From positions 238,294,104-238,358,103 of the forward strand of contig CM069432.1 in the NCBI GenBank assembly GCA_035610365.1: DNA of 64,000 nt, read 5' to 3'. The position numbers and the translations under genes are program-made. The DNA comes from Aquatica leii. Its lineage: Eukaryota; Arthropoda; Insecta; Coleoptera; Lampyridae. Within the stretch, counting starts at the first letter, position 1. Every line of letters starts with the position of its first letter. Positions 46,899-59,085 of this stretch are shown here, in pieces. The notes beneath the pieces are model-generated. The model did no database searches. It had not been told where the DNA came from and was given only the letters and a program-made list of their open reading frames with translations.

Positions 46899-48590
46899 AT
46901 GCGATATAAGGCGAAGGATAGAAAAATTTTACAGCAGAGCAAATAAAGACAGCTGTCACTTTTGTTAATTCGGAAAGCAGCGGTCAAATTTAAACTCTTT
47001 AAACCCACATTACAACGATATGCTGCCAAACACAGTTCCCCTGGTCGAGATCATACTGTAATGGAACTAAATTATTCGATTAATAGTGTGTTCTCCAAAA
47101 CAGAAGAATTGACAGAATATATATCATGTTGTGCAAGTCTAACTTCAAAATTATTTAAAGAGCTGGCTTTCCAACTAACAATTTCCAATGACAAGAAAGT
47201 TCCAGACTTATGGAAAGCCTCAAAAGCAACAGGGGGAGACTGACTTCGCGCTTTTCTGAAGAGAAATCAATTATCCGTCCGCTAATCGGAGGGATACAAC
47301 CTTTCCCGCATGACTTCTTTTAATAAGCGCAATGTCTCGATGTTTTTTAAAACTTAGAAGCCGTAGTGAAAAACAATCCTGCATTAATAGATTCGTCAAT
47401 GATATTCAACTTGGATGAAACTGGGACAACAACTGTGCAAAACCCGACGAAAATTATTGCTGAAAAGGGCATTAAGCAGTAGTGCAGAACGAGGCACCCT
47501 AGTAACAATGTGTGCTATTATCTATGCTACTGGAACGTTTCTTCCCCCAGCAATGATATTTCCTTAGAAAGTATTTCAAGCCGCATATCTTAGGCCGCTC
47601 TTTTAACTTTAGGCTTAGCAATTGAGAGTGGCTGGATATCTTCTGAGCTATTTCCGCAAGTGTTAGATGACTTCATTGCCCATTCACACAGCTCCAATGA
47701 AAATCCATCGTTATTGATATTCGACAATATTCCAATTTAAGTAGTGGAGATAGCACGTACAGCAGGTGTCACGATTGTGACACTACCACTTCACTGTAGC
47801 CATAAGCTGCTGCCGCTTGATATAGCTGTCTTCTCCTCGTTCAAAACAGCATATAACGCTTCTTGTGATGTCTGGTTGCTGCATCGTCTAGGAATACCCT
47901 TAACAATTTATCAAGTTGCTGGATTAGTAAATACAGCATTTGACTACAAAAAATATAAAGTCTGGATTTTCTAAGACAGGGATTTTACCCTTTAAATGAA
48001 AACATGTTCATAGATGCCGACTTGATAAAATTATCCGTGACAGATAGACCTGGAGCTGGAGAACTAACCATAGTAGCAAATAATGACAATAACAAAATCC
48101 AACTTATCACACCATTGCCAAACCCGTCTGTAACTTGGTGTGTTCTTTCTTTCTAAACACTTCAAGGTTATCCAAAAACTCCTGAAAGGAAAACCCAGCG
48201 TAAGAAGATTCAAAAGAAGAAATCAACCATTATCACAAGCACACCTGTAAAAGAGGATTTGAAAAGGAAAAGTAAAGAAAAAGAGGCAAAAATAGAAAGT
48301 AGTCAAGAAAAAACTGTTGATCCGGACTTAGAAACCTCTATGGAAGAGGAGGTTGTGTTCGATGAAGGAAAATATAATAACGATGATGAACTCTCTGACC
48401 TGCTAGGTTCAGGTTCTGAATGAGAGGATTCAGACAAGGAGGATTTCTTCGACGCAGATCCTTTTTCAACGTTTCACTCATGGGTTTTGGTGGAATATGA
48501 GGGCAAGAAAAACAAACTATTTTACGCAGGACAAGTAGTAGAACTGAAGGAAGATGATGTAGTCATTAACTTCTTGAAAAAATCTTAAAA
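46899..48590 (+). pseudogene. pogo/Tigger-like transposase (Tc1-mariner superfamily), decayed
   Basis: From ATG 46899 and across frame changes the plus strand reads an N-terminal helix-turn-helix (RKAAVKFKLFKPTLQRYAAK). The CENP-B-like DNA-binding domain follows (KTEELTEYI, KELAFQLTI and a degenerate 'GW...F..R...LS.R'). The DDE_1 catalytic core has FNLDETGTTTVQ at 47404-47440, LLIFDNI at 47713-47730 and LPLHCSHKLLPLDIAVF near 47777-47830. The spacing from DN to PLD is about 31 residues, as in pogo. A lysine/glutamate-rich tail follows, then FSTFHSWVLVEYEGKKNKLF and FYAGQVVELKEDD at 48465-48570, a C-terminal domain found in some insect pogo proteins. In-frame stops and shifts make it inactive. 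Weak inverted repeats flank it. Confidence 0.82.
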
Positions 48591-49382
48591 ACAATATGTG
48601 GGGTGAAGTCTGACTGTTAAAATAAGAAAAGTAAGAAAATTTTTGCCGCAACTGAAAATCCGTAGGGGTTATATTAACTACAATACCCAGCATCTTTGAA
48701 CTTGGTGTAAGTCACTAAATTATGTGGATGTTACTGAATGTAAGTAATACCAGAATTACTTTGTCATATTTGCATTTTTATTTGAGGAACACATGCATTC
48801 CACTACTAAAATTTACTGTCCCAGTGTTGACCACCTCCATGTCCCACTGTGCACTTGCGCCGGTATACAGTGCGACAGTTGCAGACTCTATTTGCAAAAG
48901 TTACCACGTTTAACAGCAAAAAAAGTATAAACAATGTGAGTTATTTTTTATGTCTTATGGATCATTATATAGTACCAGAAACAAAAACCTTAGAAAAACA
49001 TAACATGTTGGGAGAAATTGTAAATTTAAAGTTTTTCGCCCCATTGAGTACTACTCTCTCCTGTTTTAACGTTTAACTTAGCTTCTTTTATGTGTAGACA
49101 TCACGACATGTCTATCTAGAAATTTAGGTTTGATCTTTCATCTGCCTCTACAACTTCCGTAATAAAAATACTGGTGTGGTCACCACACGACATTCCTATA
49201 AGGAATGATGAAGAAATGTCTACATATTTTTTTAAAGTTATGTTGTCATAAAATCATTTTTTAATGATATGTACAAGTTTGTATTGATTTCCTAGCATGC
49301 TATAATTTTTTTGAAATTTTTCTCCTCGATTTCATTAACTGAAATATGGCAAATTGAGCTTACCTCTTTAGTAAATTAGTAA

Positions 49383-49900
49383 AATTAAAATGTCGCAGGC
49401 AGGATTCGAACCTTTGTGAATTTATTTCAAATGATTCCTACCTACAATAAATTAAATATCTAATACACTGTTAATGTTAAAATTTTTTTATTTGAATAAA
49501 TTGTTGGAAAGAATTATCTATGTACAAAATTATATAAGAAAAGCGAGCTCCATACCAAATTTTAAGTTACTAGGACTTTTGGTTTCAAAAATAATGTAAG
49601 GAAGATGCAGCACTGTATAAACAAGTCAAACGAATATAGAGAAAAATTGTTATTATTAACGTATCTTGCTTTCCCTTTAAAATATGGAATTTTTTTCTTA
49701 AAATAAATCGTCGCAGGCACGATTCGAACCTAAATTACATAAGGAATTCACTTTAAATTATAAATCAAATATCTTATAAACTGTTAATGTTAGAAATTTT
49801 ATTTGAATAAATGGTTAGGAAGAATTACCTCTATAAGAAACTGTAAAAATAATTCGAATAATTTACATACGTACAAAATTATATAAGAAAAACTGTTAAA
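49383..49900. repeat. Two tandem-like repeat units with a tRNA B-box-like string
   Basis: TCGCAGGCAGGATTCGAACC (near 49393) and TCGCAGGCACGATTCGAACC (near 49710) begin units about 320 bp apart. They share further strings in order (ACTGTTAATGTTA, ATTTGAATAAAT, GAAGAATTA or GAAAGAATTA, and ACAAAATTATATAAGAAAA). On the minus strand GGTTCGAATCC is a textbook tRNA/SINE B box. The T-stem and acceptor do not pair well, so this is not a tRNA gene. It could be a tRNA-derived SINE remnant, duplicated in place. Confidence 0.5.
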
Positions 49901-52606
49901 AATGGAGGATACACCCACTTTCGGTTTCTTATAATAAAACCGGGAGAATATAAAAAACTAGCTGCATACATTTCAAGTTACTAGACAACAATTCTATTTC
50001 TTGAAAATTTTTTGATTTATGCAAATAAAAACAAACTTGGTTATAGTTACAAAAAAAAGAGTCTAAACATACTTGGTGACTTTATAAAAAATTAGAATTT
50101 GAGTTCCATTGAGTTTGTATCAACTTTTAAGTTTGAATTTTGGTTTACAAAGTGGTTCAAAACATCAAGACGATTTAATAAGAATTTTCTGTGAAGAAGC
50201 CTACTTTGCAATATTTTTGTCTTTAATTACTAAATCCGCGCTAAAAATAAAATCATCCATATAAAAATTATGGCTGGTTTTAAATGATGCTTTAAGATAT
50301 ATTTTTTTTAATACATCTAACATAAACTTTAAAAAGTGGTCAATAAGATAAGTTATATAAATAATACGTATTTTTATTTTTTCAGTAGAACGATTTATGC
50401 ATAGTATGCACTGAAACCGTATTTGGTGAGGATTTATCCAAATCTGACAACAGTTCGCTTTAATGTTGTGATGTTAAAAAAAAATCAGTGACGTAACCGG
50501 TAATCTTTGTTTATTTTAAAAACAAGATTATTTTAAATTAAAGTTACAGTTGATATTATTCAATTTGTTTTTAAAACCTAATTTTTTTCGTCAATTCGTA
50601 TACCAGTTTTATGTAATCAAAGATTTCAATCAATGCATTAGCAACAGAATTAGTTAAAATTAAATAAAGAATGAGCTTTATGCGTCACTTTATAAACTAA
50701 TGTTAAGTTTTAATATAATTTTAAAACAAAAACAAATCTAACGATTCGTGATACGGCATCACATAAAATAAGCACATGCTAAGTAGCAATCAATCTTTTT
50801 TTAGTAATCGAAGGCTAACAACTTAGGATACCCATTATAACCACGCGAGATGTTCTACCTTTTGGAACCATAAAACAACACCAAAATATTACTTATAAAC
50901 GTGTTCATGTTGTTTATTAAAATAATAAGATCGATTTGTTTTTTTTTATTTTCTATTTATATTCTTAACTTGCAGTTGAGCAAATTATGTTTAACGCGCA
51001 CATTTTTATCGTCGGTCGTAAAACATAAATCCGGAATTAAAAAATGTCTGAGTTGATTAATAAATGATGAAATAACTAGGATAACTTTTTTCTAATATTT
51101 TATTTAAAAAAATACAAATAGATACGGATCATAAATATTTTTCTAATAAATTTTGTTACATAAGTAGAATTAGAACAGTGAACCTCTAAAAATAAATTCA
51201 AGTGAACACATTTGATTTGTGTAACTCAAAACATATTTTTTGCCGTCCACTCTTATTCTTTTATTGTCATGTAGACGTTTTTAGTTGGGTCAACATATTA
51301 CGGTTTTTCTTTATGTACATCATAAAAATTGTAGCATATGACTATATTAAGCCCAGCGTTTGCTATTCAGCATAACATTGCTGAATGATGCTTTTAAGTT
51401 AAAGGCTTACCACAACAGAAAAGCTTTTCTTGCATATATGTATACTAACAGATTTTCAAAATATTTCAATGTTTAGTAAAAATTACATTTTAATTTAAAC
51501 TAATTAAAACGTTTACGATTTTGTCATTTGTAATAAAATGCAGCCGAGGATAATTTTACACAAGTTTTTAAGTTACTGCTATAAATACCTGATGTCAAAT
51601 TCATTATTAATTGTTTTAGTTAAAATACGTACAATTTTTTTTATATTTAAGTAACTCGTATAACAGTAATTAAGTTTCTAAAAATATGTCGTGCTGGGCA
51701 TATTAATTAGTACAACGGCAAACATTAATTTTGAATAAAAACTTTTTTGTTAACAAGAAACGGTATTAACAAAATGCGTTCTTTCTGGAAACATATTTCT
51801 TTTAAGCTTTATTGTATTAATTTTTTTTCTAAAACGTTTATTTTTAATACGAGTAGACATTTTATTTATCAGATTTTTTTGCTATTAATAACTACTAATT
51901 TATAATTATAACTATTTTTTAATGCTTTTTCTTGATTTTAGTTTAATTTTAAAAATATTTTTCTTACACAGTTGCTTTAAGAAATAACTTTCAAAAATAA
52001 TGCGTAAATAATTTAAATTTTTTTATGATTTTAGCAATTTCTTTTAAATTTAAATTATTCTGACTTGTAAACAAATAACTTGTAACTTGTTTTCACATAA
52101 ATCATTTAACATGTAATGTATATCAGTAAATGTATCAGCAAAGTATTTTATTTTTGACCAAGAATAAAGAAATCTATAAATTAAAAAAACGTTTATGGCG
52201 CAGTCACACAACATGTTATCAAAAACTTTTTAGTTTATAAATTTGAATCAAAATTAATTTTTTTAATTCGTAGCTATGCGAGTCAACTTGACATCAAAAT
52301 ATTTATAATTTTTTATATAACACTTTCATTTTTTTCATTTTAGTAGTTTATAATTTATTATTATTAAAAAATCTTTTTAATAAAATAAAATTGTATTTGT
52401 ATATAAATTAATTGTAAAGAGTATTTTTTGTTAGTGTTAGTTTTGTTAGTGTTATAGAGTTTTATTGTTAAGTATAGTTTTTGTTAATTTTTTTATTTCA
52501 AAATTATTTGAATTTAGAAGATATACGTTATACTAACGCTTCTTTTCTAATTACATTACTATAGGAACTTGTAATTACGATTTTGCATTATATATTTTTT
52601 TAGTAC
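49901..52606. other. AT-rich DNA without a recognisable gene
   Basis: No open frame with protein-like composition and no clear repeat boundary was found. Confidence 0.5.
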
Positions 52607-53062
52607 TGAAACGTCCGAGAAATTACTTGCAAATGCAAGAGCCTTCTAGAAACTGTTATCTAGCTTCTAGAAGATATAGCGAAAAGGAAGGAACGCTCGA
52701 GAAGGTTTCGCCGATGTCTATAAATACGTAAGAAAGAAATCGTAGGTCAGTTATTGCTGGAATGTGAAAGCATGCAGTATTAAGAAGGTTATCAAGTTGA
52801 AATAAATACGTATCGTTAACACGCGCGGCGTTTTAAATAAATAACAGTGTACACCGAATCGAGTGAACGTGACTATCAGCTGTGAAATCCGAGAACGTTA
52901 TCTTACCTTAAGTGATATAAATTATAGTGTAAGTGTTTTTATTAAATATTATTATTAGATTTAATTAGCTCGGTTAATTGAAAAGTGCATATTTTTCTAG
53001 AATAAGTAAACGTAGTTTTAATCGTTTAAATAAATTAGTTTTTAATAAATAAATTCGTAACA
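52607..53062 (+). repeat. Solo LTR, copy B (456 bp)
   Basis: Starts TGAAACGTCCGAGAA and ends TTCGTAACA (TG...CA), flanked on both sides by GTAC (52603-52606 and 53063-53066), a perfect 4-bp target duplication. It contains a TATA box (TATAAATA at 52719). The initiator TCAGT lies 28 bp downstream at 52747 within the block shared with copy A. Later it contains AATAAA-type signals and the conserved GTGTAAGTGTTTTTATTAAA. No internal region remains. Copy A is at 32015-32459. The 4-bp duplication suggests a different gypsy lineage from the 5-bp element at 39.9-44.5 kb. Confidence 0.82.
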
Positions 53063-53066
53063 GTAC

Positions 53067-55979
53067 TAATGCGTTTAAATGTGTTTAAATCTATTTGTAA
53101 TCATAATCTATTCCGTATCTACACTGGTTTCTAATTGCCCTCACAATCTATCTTACTCTGTATTGAGATCTCTCGCTGCTTCACGGACTTTAATTCCATC
53201 TCATATGTACTGAAAATGCACCTGCGAGTATAAATGAAGCTATAAATTCGTTTTGGTTTACTAAATTTACATTAATCGATAATGAATATTACATTGGAAA
53301 ACCCTCGCTTCTTTGACAATTATGTTAGTGGCTCATCTTGTATAAGTTTTTACATATAGGAATGTTGAAGTTCTATAAAAATTTTTATATCGCCTAGAAT
53401 TTTTAAATTTGGAAAAATAAATCGGAATCTTTAAAACTGTTAAAAAAATTATACAAAGATGTCATATTCAATTCAATATTTTTTTTACTAGTGGCCGTTT
53501 CAATTTTTTTAAACCTTGCGTAAATATTTAATTTTTTATTCCTAATAAAATTTGTATAGAAAAAATTTTATTAGTTAAACCTGTTTTGAAGATTTTTGCA
53601 TTTTTTAAAAATACAATTGAGGACTGTAGCGACAAATTAATACATTAAGACGCATCGAACCTTTGAGATCATTCAAGATCGTTTGATGCGCTTACTGTAA
53701 GAAACAGAATGTAGCAAATAATATGAGAATATACAAACTAAGTTAGTCTGAAATTGTAAGAAGAATTTGACGATCTAAACAAATAAGTATTTAAATAAAA
53801 ATGTAACATATCTGCGGATAATGTTTATAAATATTTAGTGATATTCCTATATAAATGATTTGTAAGTTGTGTTTCTTAAATATTGTTAGCTAAACATTTT
53901 ATTACTGATAGTGTATTAAAAATTCGTGATATTTATAATAAAAATATCTTAATTACGTGTAAACAGTTAGTTAAAAATAAATTAAGTTTGTAAAACCATT
54001 ACAATATCTTAAATCTTACAAGATTTGATCTCAGTTTTTTGATATTAACTGAACTAAAGTACGTTTTAACTTGTGCTACTGTAAGGTTTTGAAAATGTCA
54101 TTTTTTGTCATAAGTTTTGAAATACAAAATCTTTGATTTTCTAAACAAAAAATATTTTGAATAAAACTGCGGGATAAAACCACAAGATGAAAATCATTGG
54201 ATGTAAGACAATATAAATGCAATTAAGAAACGTCATCAGAGTGAACTACTGGACGACCGTTTTTCTCTTTTGAGGCTTATCGGCAGTAGGAGATCCTCTA
54301 AGGTATTCCCACAATTGCATTGACAAACTTTATAGGTATTTACAGGTTTCTTTTATACATAGTAACTTATCTATGAGGTGGGTCTCCTATCAAACTTTGC
54401 TAATGAATGATAACGAAAGTTAAAATTAAGTAAAATCTTTTATGAAAGTACATCACTAGGCATGCCAAAATATGAATCAGTTTTATTTAGGTGTTATTAT
54501 ACATTTAAAAAAATGTTTATAAACTTCATCTTAAAAATCATTACCTCACTGTGTCCAACCACCAAATTTAATTATATTTCCAAATCTAATTGGAAAAGTT
54601 TTTAGAAAGTGTTTGTTAACCTATTAATTATTCGTTTATAACAATGTTAACTGTTGGAAAATGTATATACAGTTTGGAAAAGACTAAATGAAAAAACACA
54701 AAATAAATTTATACGTGTTATACACACACAGATGCCTAAATTTTTTTTGTTAATAATAAATTTTTCTGATTCGGGAGACCTTGAAACATAAAATTCTGCA
54801 AAAAAATTGAAATCTCTATACTTTGCTTATAGGAAAGTAAAAAAACTGTTACGTAAAAAAAAAAATAAATAATTAGCGACAATAAAGTTAAAAGTCATAA
54901 AAACTCGAGGTCTGATAGAAAAGACTTATAGGTTGTAGTAGTTGGTACAACTGCTATTTATGATGTTTTGTATACTATTTTTAAGGCTAAACATGAATAA
55001 TTATTAATATAAGTTCAAAAATAATTCTAAACAGAATTAAGAAATAAGTACATTTTGTGATTTTTGCTGAAGTATTGTTACAATTTATTACTCATTGTAA
55101 GAAGTTAAATTTTGCAATAAAAAAGTTGAATTAAAATATCACTATTCTCTGTACGGCGAACAGATAGAGTAAATAAATCCGCGCTAAATTTGAATACATT
55201 TTTTTTATTGGTTAAATTTTTTAAGTCAGTATCACAACAAACATTTGTATTTCAATTGTCATACTTCAGTATAATGTTTGACATTTTAGTTAACTTATTC
55301 GCAGTTATCATTTTCTGTTATTTCAATTCATTTAACAAATCTTAAATGTCTTTTTTACACCGAATGTTTTATAAACTCCTATAAAATATGTGAAAATTTT
55401 AGTTCGTTAAATTCGTTAATATGCAAAAATTTAATAAAACCTTCGTTTATACGCGTTTTAAATCTTTAGTTGTTCCCTCCAAGCTATATTTCATAATTTT
55501 TTTAAATAAATCATAAAGTTGTAAACTTATTTATTTATTATTGTTATTTATTTTGTACATTTATTGAAAATTATACCTTTTCCTACGTACTTTAATCTTT
55601 AATGCTAATAAGATTATACATTACATAATTTTTGAATTTTCGCGCTTTTACTAAGTTGAGCCGTGTAAACTAGTCTCTTCATACATTGGTTTAAATTATT
55701 ATACAAAATTAAAGGATGGGCTTAACTATATCTTTTCGCCGTACAGCGTATAACATGTTATTTTTGTTATTTCTATAAAAATCATTCCCTCAGCGAGCTA
55801 TCATTCCCTCACTTTTGCAGTTTAGTTTCGACCCATTTAACCCTCTGTAAACTCAAAAGTGTTAAGGATCACTAGATATTGTAAAATAATAAAAACTAAG
55901 AAAATCATTATTCTACTTTTTTGAGGATCAACTAAACACGCTAAATGATATTTTCAAAACTTTACAGAAACACAAAGTT
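53067..55979. other. AT-rich DNA without a recognisable gene
   Basis: No supported feature. A less AT-rich stretch at 54240-54400 (GGCTTATCGGCAGTAGGAGA) could not be assigned. Confidence 0.5.
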
Positions 55980-57669
55980 AGGACGTAATTTAGATTAACT
56001 AATATAAAAAAAAAATTGAGATCAAAGCTATGAGATACTGACGGTGTGAAGCAGTAGAATAAAAGAGACAAGGAAAAACGTAGAAGAGATAATAGAGGAG
56101 AGGGAGTAAGTTTTGATAATAGTAGGAGGGGGAAATACAAGAAAAGAAAGGGACGGGGAAAAGACAAACAAAAGAAAAAGTGATGAATAAAGAGGGAGAA
56201 GAACCGCTGGGATTGTACAACGAAAGGGGGTGGGAAATAATAAATGGGAACAGAGAAGAGAAAAGAATGGGGAATTGACGTACATATGAAAAAAGGGAGA
56301 GATTTTGTAATGGCAAATCAAGATGCTGGAGAAAAGATGAAGACATTTAGGGTGGGAGAAAGAGTGGAGTCAGACCACTAACCACTGGAATTGAAAATAG
56401 AAGAAAGACAAAGAGAAGAGAGAGAAAACGATGAGGAGTACATAACGAAAAAAATATGAACAAAAGAGGGTATAAAAAGATACAAAGAGAGAATAGGAAA
56501 AACGATATGAGTAGAGAAGGAATTACAAGAGAGTGTGGATGAAATAAGAGAGAGGATGGAGAAAGCAACAGAGAAAGTCAGATTTAGAAAGTGAACGGGG
56601 GAGAAAACAGGATGAAAGAAATGGTGGGATAGAGATTGCAAGGTGACAAAAAAATGCAAGAAGAGCAATAAGACAGTAGAAAAAAGGAAAGAAAGAGAAA
56701 GAAAAATACAAAGAAGCAGTAACAAGCTACAAGAAAAAGAAGGAAGAAAACATAAAGGAACAAGAGGATCAGATCAAAGGAATCAAAACGAAAGAAGAGG
56801 TATGGAAGTACCTAAAGAAAGAAAGAAAGAGAAAATGGACAACAAAGGGATTACAAATAAAAGAATGGGAGAGGTATTTTAAGAACCTGCTGGAGGACGA
56901 AGAACAAAATCGGAAAGGAGAAGAAAGGCAAAGAAAAGAAGTAGTAGTAAGATTGGAAGAAGGAGATAGAAAAAACGAAGACGAAGTACTGAGGCAATAA
57001 AGAAGGTAGAAAAAGGAAAGGGGGCTGGAGAAGATGGGACAAGAAGAGTGGGTATACGGGGAAGAAAAATTAGCAAAAAGGATGGCGGAAATAGTAAACA
57101 AAATATGGAATGGGGAAGGATTCCCGGAAAGATGAAGAGAGGGAATAATATGCCCGATACATAAAAAAGGAGACGGAAATGAAGTGAAGAATTACAATTA
57201 CGGGGGAGAAAAATTAGCAAAAAGGATGGCGGAAATAGTAAACAAAATATGGAATGGGGAAGGATTCCCGGAGAGATGAAGAGGGGGAATAATATGCCCG
57301 ATACATAAAAAAGGAGACAGAAATGAAGTGAAGAATTACAAATCGGTGATATTATTAAGTACGGCATACAAATTATATGCGACAGTACTACAACGAAGAC
57401 TACAAAAAGAAATAGAAAAAAGGAATTTGGTACCAGACGGACAAGTGGGATTCAGAAAGGGTGATAGACAACATATATATATTATATGTATAAACACTAA
57501 TAGAGAGCTAGAAAAAAAGGGGGAAAATACTGGCACTGTTCGTAGATTTAAAAACCACTTTCGACAGAGTGAACAGAGAAAAACTATGGGAATACATGAA
57601 GAGAAAAAAATAAATGAAAGATTTGTCTTACACAACCAATTACGCAGCAAGCAAAAGCAGAAAACCTAA
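55980..57669 (+). pseudogene. LINE retrotransposon fragment (endonuclease end, linker, reverse transcriptase)
   Basis: The plus strand is strikingly purine-rich and reads, across frame changes, as one non-LTR polyprotein. EEPLGLYNERGWEIINGNRE (near 56200) and a degenerate SDH endonuclease motif near 56370 (SGVRPLTTGIENR in one frame) come first. A long Lys/Glu/Arg linker follows (KWWDRDCKVTKKNARRAI, EVWKYLKKERKRKW, KEWERYFKNLLEDEE). RT fingers then read IWNGEGFPE and VKNYKSVILLSTAYKLYATV, followed by FRKGDRQHIYII, motif A as a degenerate 'FVDLKTTFDRVNREKLWEYM', and INERFV. The copy ends there before motifs B and C. Open frames on the opposite strand (for example 57367-56879) are shadows of this purine bias. 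It is inactive. Confidence 0.75.
57058..57341 (+). repeat. 144-bp tandem duplication inside the LINE relic
   Basis: The segment starting GAAAAATTAGCAAAAAGGAT at 57064 recurs 144 bp later at 57208. Copies span about 57058-57197 and 57202-57341 and differ at only a few bases. The period equals 48 codons, so the RT finger region is repeated in frame. The high identity between copies in an otherwise decayed element means the duplication is recent or has been homogenised, or is an assembly artefact. Confidence 0.85.
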
Positions 57670-57899
57670 TGTCACAAAACTAGAAATAAAAGTTTTCTTT
57701 AAAATTGCATGGTTTAATGGTTACAATTCTATGCCGCAATAATGAAATTGTTTCTGAATCCATGTCATAAAACAGATTCGAATATATTTTAACTAATCTT
57801 CATTGCTGCGACAGTAATAATCTAGTTCTAAATGACTGCTTTGCAAAAGTAAGACCATTTTTTAGCAAAATGAGTGAACGGTTTTTGACATTTGCTTGA

Positions 57900-59085
57900 G
57901 TGACTGAGAATCATTTTCTACGCGAAGCCATTTTGCCGTACTTCGCTCGCCACGGCTGTAAACAATTTATCCGTAGCTTGGCAGTGATTCTATGCGACCA
58001 TACATCCTTCGATGTGGAGGATAGGCAAAACTCAGAAAGAAAACTCTGTAGTAATTGTGGCTACGTTTCGTTGGCTATTGTACCAACTTCATCAGGCCAA
58101 TCTATATTCCATGGTAATTATAATTAATAATACAATTATATAAGTCGAACATATTTCAATTGTCAATATAATCAAAAACTTACGAACTAGAATAATAAAT
58201 TACAATTTACAGTAAAAATGAAAAACACAAACAACAAATTACCAAAAACTTATTATTACAATTTATCCGTAGGAAACCATTAAGATATGATTATAATTTA
58301 TTAGTTGGGGCAACTACAAGTCGGTATATAGCATTAGTACGAACCGAATTAGGAAGTCAAATCAGAAATAAAAAACTGTTGTAAGACTCTTGGACTGGGA
58401 CCGTCAGTTGTATTGAAATATGTAGACCTGCCTATAATTTGCCGTACACTTTATTTTTTCTCTAACTAATAAACTTACTGAACGAATTATAAGAGCATGC
58501 GATACCATCAGAAAAACAAGAATAGATAGATTGATGTCGGTTTCAGAATTGAGTATAAACCATGAATCTTCTGACCTTACATCACATGAAAATATTGAGG
58601 TAATAAGGTGTACTGATAACAGCATAGTACATATGGCATCAAATTCTTACCAGAACAAACGCCTCAGCTTAGTTTACAGATATTCTCAGAAGAGCCAATA
58701 CTATTCACAAGTATGTACAATAAATACAAATATTTAAAGTGTAGAAATAAGCGATCAGAGTGACTGTACAGAATGTACGAGGGAAGAAATGGTAATCTCC
58801 TCTTATCATGCACCTAAATAATGCCCCAGAACAGAAGATCTGGCAACTTTATCGCCTTCAGTCAGGAAAAATGGATCATCTCTCCTTTAGAAGAAACGTA
58901 GCGGTATCTATACTGGAAGAAAATGCTGGCCACCGAAAAAATAATGTAAGTAAACGATTTAGCAGACCCTTGCAATTAAAGAATTTGGAATCAAGGTATT
59001 GATTGATCATCTTATACCGGAGCAATATCGGCAGGCTAGGTGAAAGGTACGCCACAATGAAGTGTCCACAAAGTGCAAAAAAAAT
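57900..59085 (+). pseudogene. piggyBac-like transposase, catalytic and C-terminal part, split by an insertion
   Basis: At 57925-57985 the plus strand reads EAILPYFARHGCKQFIR, the piggyBac 'DE.M+PY.GRH..KQ+IR' block. The next recognisable block starts near 58390 (GLGPSVVLKYVDLP, in mixed frames). It continues with ACDTIRKTRIDR, LMSVSEL, CTDNSIVHMASNSYQNKRLS and VYRYSQKS. Then follow QKIWQLYRLQSGKMDHLSFR (58808-59002) and a C-terminal Cys-rich part (IPEQYRQAR, VRHNEVSTKCKK) near 59020-59085. About 400 bp at 57990-58390 is unrelated and contains a CTGATGAAG-hairpin motif, so something inserted into the transposase gene. Stops and shifts make it inactive. The 'YN...GGVD' block is lost. Confidence 0.75.
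58064..58095 (-). repeat. CTGATGAAG-hairpin-CGAAACG motif, copy 4, in the insertion within piggyBac
   Basis: On the minus strand: CTGATGAAG, stem GTTGG/CCAAC around TACAATAG, then GAAACGTAG. Its stem and 3' flank match copy 1 at 2552-2587. It sits within the ~400-bp insertion that splits the piggyBac relic, so it is likely carried by a mobile sequence. Confidence 0.6.

Noticed and set aside
49393..49412. A tRNA gene suggested by GGTTCGAATCC on the minus strand.
   Set aside because: The T stem and acceptor stem do not pair, and no anticodon arm is found.
55928..57367. Several long minus-strand frames rich in Phe, Ser and Leu.
   Set aside because: They are antisense shadows of the purine-rich plus-strand LINE.
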